Below are positions 61,401-64,000 of a DNA stretch of 64,000 bases, piece after piece. Position 1 is the first letter of the stretch. Every line of letters begins with the position of its first letter. Source of the stretch: Mastigias papua (taxonomy: Eukaryota > Cnidaria > Scyphozoa > Rhizostomeae > Mastigiidae); the NCBI GenBank assembly GCA_964019165.1, contig OZ025282.1, forward strand, positions 6,273,131 to 6,337,130, given 5' to 3'. The position numbers and the translations under genes are program-made. The notes under the pieces are model-generated. The model did not search any database, was not told the DNA's origin, and worked only from the letters and a program-made list of their open reading frames with translations.

Positions 61401-64000
61401 TCATTTTCATCACTTTTCAATGTTCAATCAAAATCAATCAATTTCAAATTTGGTCATTTTTGAGCAAAATACCAAGGCTATAGCCTTACTTTTTGGCCAA
61501 AAATGCCTCATTTTCATCACTTTTCAATGTTCAATCAAAATCAATCAATTTCAAATTTGGTCATTTTTGAGCAAAATACCAAGGCTATAGCCTTACTTTT
61601 TGGCCAAAAATGCCTCATTTTCATCACTTTTCAATGTTCAATCAAATCAATCAATTTCAAATTTGGTCATTTTTGAGCAAAATACCAAGGCTATAGCCTT
61701 ACTTTTTGGCCAAAAATGCCTCATTTTCATCACTTTTCAATGTTCAATCAAAATCAATCAATTTCAAATTTGGTCATTTTTGAGCAAAATACCAAGGCTA
61801 TAGCCTTACTTTTTGGCCAAAAATGCCTCATTTTCATCACTTTTCAATGTGCAATCAAAATCAATCAATTTCAAATTTGGTCATTTTTGAGCAAAATACC
61901 AAGGCTATAGCCTTACTTTTTGGCCAAAAATGCCTCATTTTCATCACTTTTCAATGTTCAATCAAAATCAATCAATTTCAAATTTGGTCATTTTTGAGCA
62001 AAATACCAAGGCTATAGCGTTACTTTTTGGCCAAAAATGCCTCATTTTCATCACTTTTCAATGTTCAATCAAAATCAATCAATTTCAAATTTGGTCAGTT
62101 TTGAGCAAAATACCAAGGCTATAGCCTTACTTTTTGGCCAAAAATGCCTCATTTTCATCACTTTTCAATGTTCAATCAAAATCAATCAATTTCAAATTTG
62201 GTCATTTTTGAGCAAAATACCAAGGCTATAGCCTTACTTTTTGGCCAAAAATGCCTCATTTTCATCACTTTTCAATGTTCAATCAAAATCAATCAATTTC
62301 AAATTTGGTCATTTTTGAGCAAAATACCAAGGCTATAGCCTTACTTTTTGGCCAAAAATGCCTCATTTTCATCACTTTTCAATGTGCAATCAAAATCAAT
62401 CAATTTCAAATTTGGTCATTTTTGAGCAAAATACCAAGGCTATTGCCTTACTTTTTGGCCAAAAATGCCTCATTTTCATCACTTTTCAATGTTCAATCAA
62501 ATCAATCAATTTCAAATTTGGTCATTTTTGAGCAAAATACCAAGGCTATAGCCTTACTTTTTGGCCAAAAATGCCTCATTTTCATCACTTTTCAATGTTC
62601 AATCAAAATCAATCAATTTCAAATTTGGTCATTTTTGAGCAAAATACCAAGGCTATAGCCTTACTTTTTGGCCAAAAATGCCTCATTTTCATCACTTTTC
62701 AATGTGCAATCAAAGTCAATCAATTTCAAATTTGGTCATTTTTGAGCAAAATACCAAGGCTATAGCCTTACTTTTTGGCCAAAAATGCCTCATTTTCATC
62801 ACTTTTCAATGTTCAATCAAAATCAATCAATTTCAAATTTGGTCATTTTTGAGCAAAATACCAAGGCTATAGCCTTACTTTTTGGCCAAAAATGCCTCAT
62901 TTTCATCACTTTTCAATGTTCAATCAAAATCAATCAATTTCAAATTTGGTCATTTTTGAGCAAAATACCAAGGCTATAGCCTTACTTTTTGGCCAAAAAT
63001 GCCTCATTTTCATCACTTTTCAATGTTCAATCAAAATCAATCAATTTCAAAGTTGGTCATTTTTGAGCAAAATACCAAGGCTATAGCCTTACTGTTTGGC
63101 CAAACATGCCTCATTTTCATCACTTTTCAATGTTCAATCAAATCAATCAATTTCAAATTTGGTCATTTTTGAGCAAAATACCAAGGCTATAGCCTTACTT
63201 TTTGGCCAAAAATGCCTCATTTTCATCACTTTTCAATGTTCAATCAAAATCAATCAATTTCAAATTTGGTCATTTTTGAGCAAAATACCAAGGCTATAGC
63301 CTTACTTTTTGGCCAAAAATGCCTCATTTTCATCACTTTTCAATGTTCAATCAAAATCAATCAATTTCAAATTTGGTCATGTTTGAGCAAAATACCAAGG
63401 CTATAGCCTTACTTTTTGGCCAAAAATGCCTCATTTTCATCACTTTTCAATGTGCAATCAAAATCAATCAATTTCAAATTTGGTCATTTTTGAGCAAAAT
63501 ACCAAGGCTATAGCCTTACTTTTTGGCCAAAAATGCCTCATTTTCATCATTTTTCAATGTTCAATCAAAATCAATCAATTTCAAATTTGGTCATTTTTGA
63601 GCAAAATACCAAGGCTATAGCCTAACTTTTTGGCCAAAAATGCCTCATTTTCATCACTTTTCAATGTTCAATCAAAATCAATCAATTTCAAAGTTGGTCA
63701 TTTTTGAGCAAAATACCAAGGCTATAGCCTTACTGTTTGGCCAAAAATGCCTCATTTTCATCACTTTTCAATGTTCAATCAAATCAATCAATTTCAAATT
63801 TGGTCATTTTTGAGCAAAATACCAAGGCTATAGCCTTACTTTTTGGCCAAAAATGCCTCATTTTCATCACTTTTCAATGTTCAATCAAAATCAATCAATT
63901 TCAAATTTGGTCATTTTTGAGCAAAATACCAAGGCTATAGCCTTACTTTTTGGCCAAAAATGCCTCATTTTCATCACTTTTCAATGTTCAATCAAAATCA
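58434..64000 (+). repeat. 107-bp satellite array, segment C (about 52 copies, continues beyond the window)
   Basis: This has the same monomer as segment A. From 59.2 kb on, copies are more uniform (mostly actttttggccaaaaatgcc). Single marker variants (106-bp unit with tcaatcaaatc, gtgcaatc, caaagttgg, actgttt) return at regular distance. The array is cut by the window end in mid-monomer. Confidence 0.98.
60959..64000 (+). repeat. 641-bp higher-order repeat (six monomers) in segment C
   Basis: The 106-bp marker monomer recurs at 60959, 61600, about 62455, 63096 and 63737. Three of the four distances are 641 bp (five units of 107 plus one of 106) and one is 855 bp (eight units). The gtgcaatc marker follows at a fixed distance in most blocks. 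This is a higher-order structure like that in centromeric satellites. Confidence 0.8.

Noticed and set aside
41415..64000. More than a hundred near-identical open frames of about 64 residues (MPHFHHFSMFNQNQS... type)
   Set aside because: They are the translation of the 107-bp satellite. The unit length is not a multiple of three, so each frame ends after less than two units. Substitutions show no bias to synonymous sites, and some copies have frame-changing deletions.

Overview
This window is eukaryotic and almost certainly from an invertebrate animal. It is AT-rich and holds one long gene split into many short exons with GT/AG introns. The rest is tandem repeats and DNA transposons of kinds common in marine invertebrates. 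No ribosomal RNA, prokaryotic operon or CRISPR was seen. I cannot name the species; a sponge, cnidarian or other marine invertebrate would all fit.

Left part (about 0.6-39 kb, + strand): one Rho guanine nucleotide exchange factor of the Lbc group (AKAP13 / ARHGEF28 / ARHGEF18 / ARHGEF2-like). I could follow it through about 39 exons with matching splice phases, giving about 1,615 residues. The order is: an acidic N-terminal region, a Lys-rich linker, a Ser-rich linker, a DH domain (28.0-31.6 kb), a PH domain (32.1-34.1 kb), a short coiled coil, an RAETFGGFD-type motif, and a C-terminal coiled coil ending in a stop at 38826. The 5' start lies left of the window or is not recognised. Its introns hold long (TA)n tracts, a (TATG)n tract, a palindromic tRNA-derived repeat, and several MITE-like elements, one of them flanked by TTAA.

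Right part (about 40.3-64 kb): satellite DNA. Eleven or so diverged copies in reversed orientation (40.3-41.46 kb) meet a homogenised + strand array of a 107-bp monomer, which runs to the end of the window with about 150 copies. Each canonical monomer carries two near-adjacent 14-bp perfect palindromes. The array shows higher-order duplications of about 426, 641, 1,067 and 1,604 bp.

Two insertions break the array. The first (51621-55132) is 3.5 kb with a core of about 34 copies of a 53-bp minisatellite and a terminal hairpin. The same array block exists without the insert at 58.5-59.1 kb, so the window contains its own empty site. Its layout resembles non-autonomous Helentron-type elements. 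The second (55610-58433) is a DNA transposon with an intact 597-residue Mutator-like DDE transposase. It is flanked by TTAA, and a second copy of its left end lies inside the 3' end of the transposase gene.
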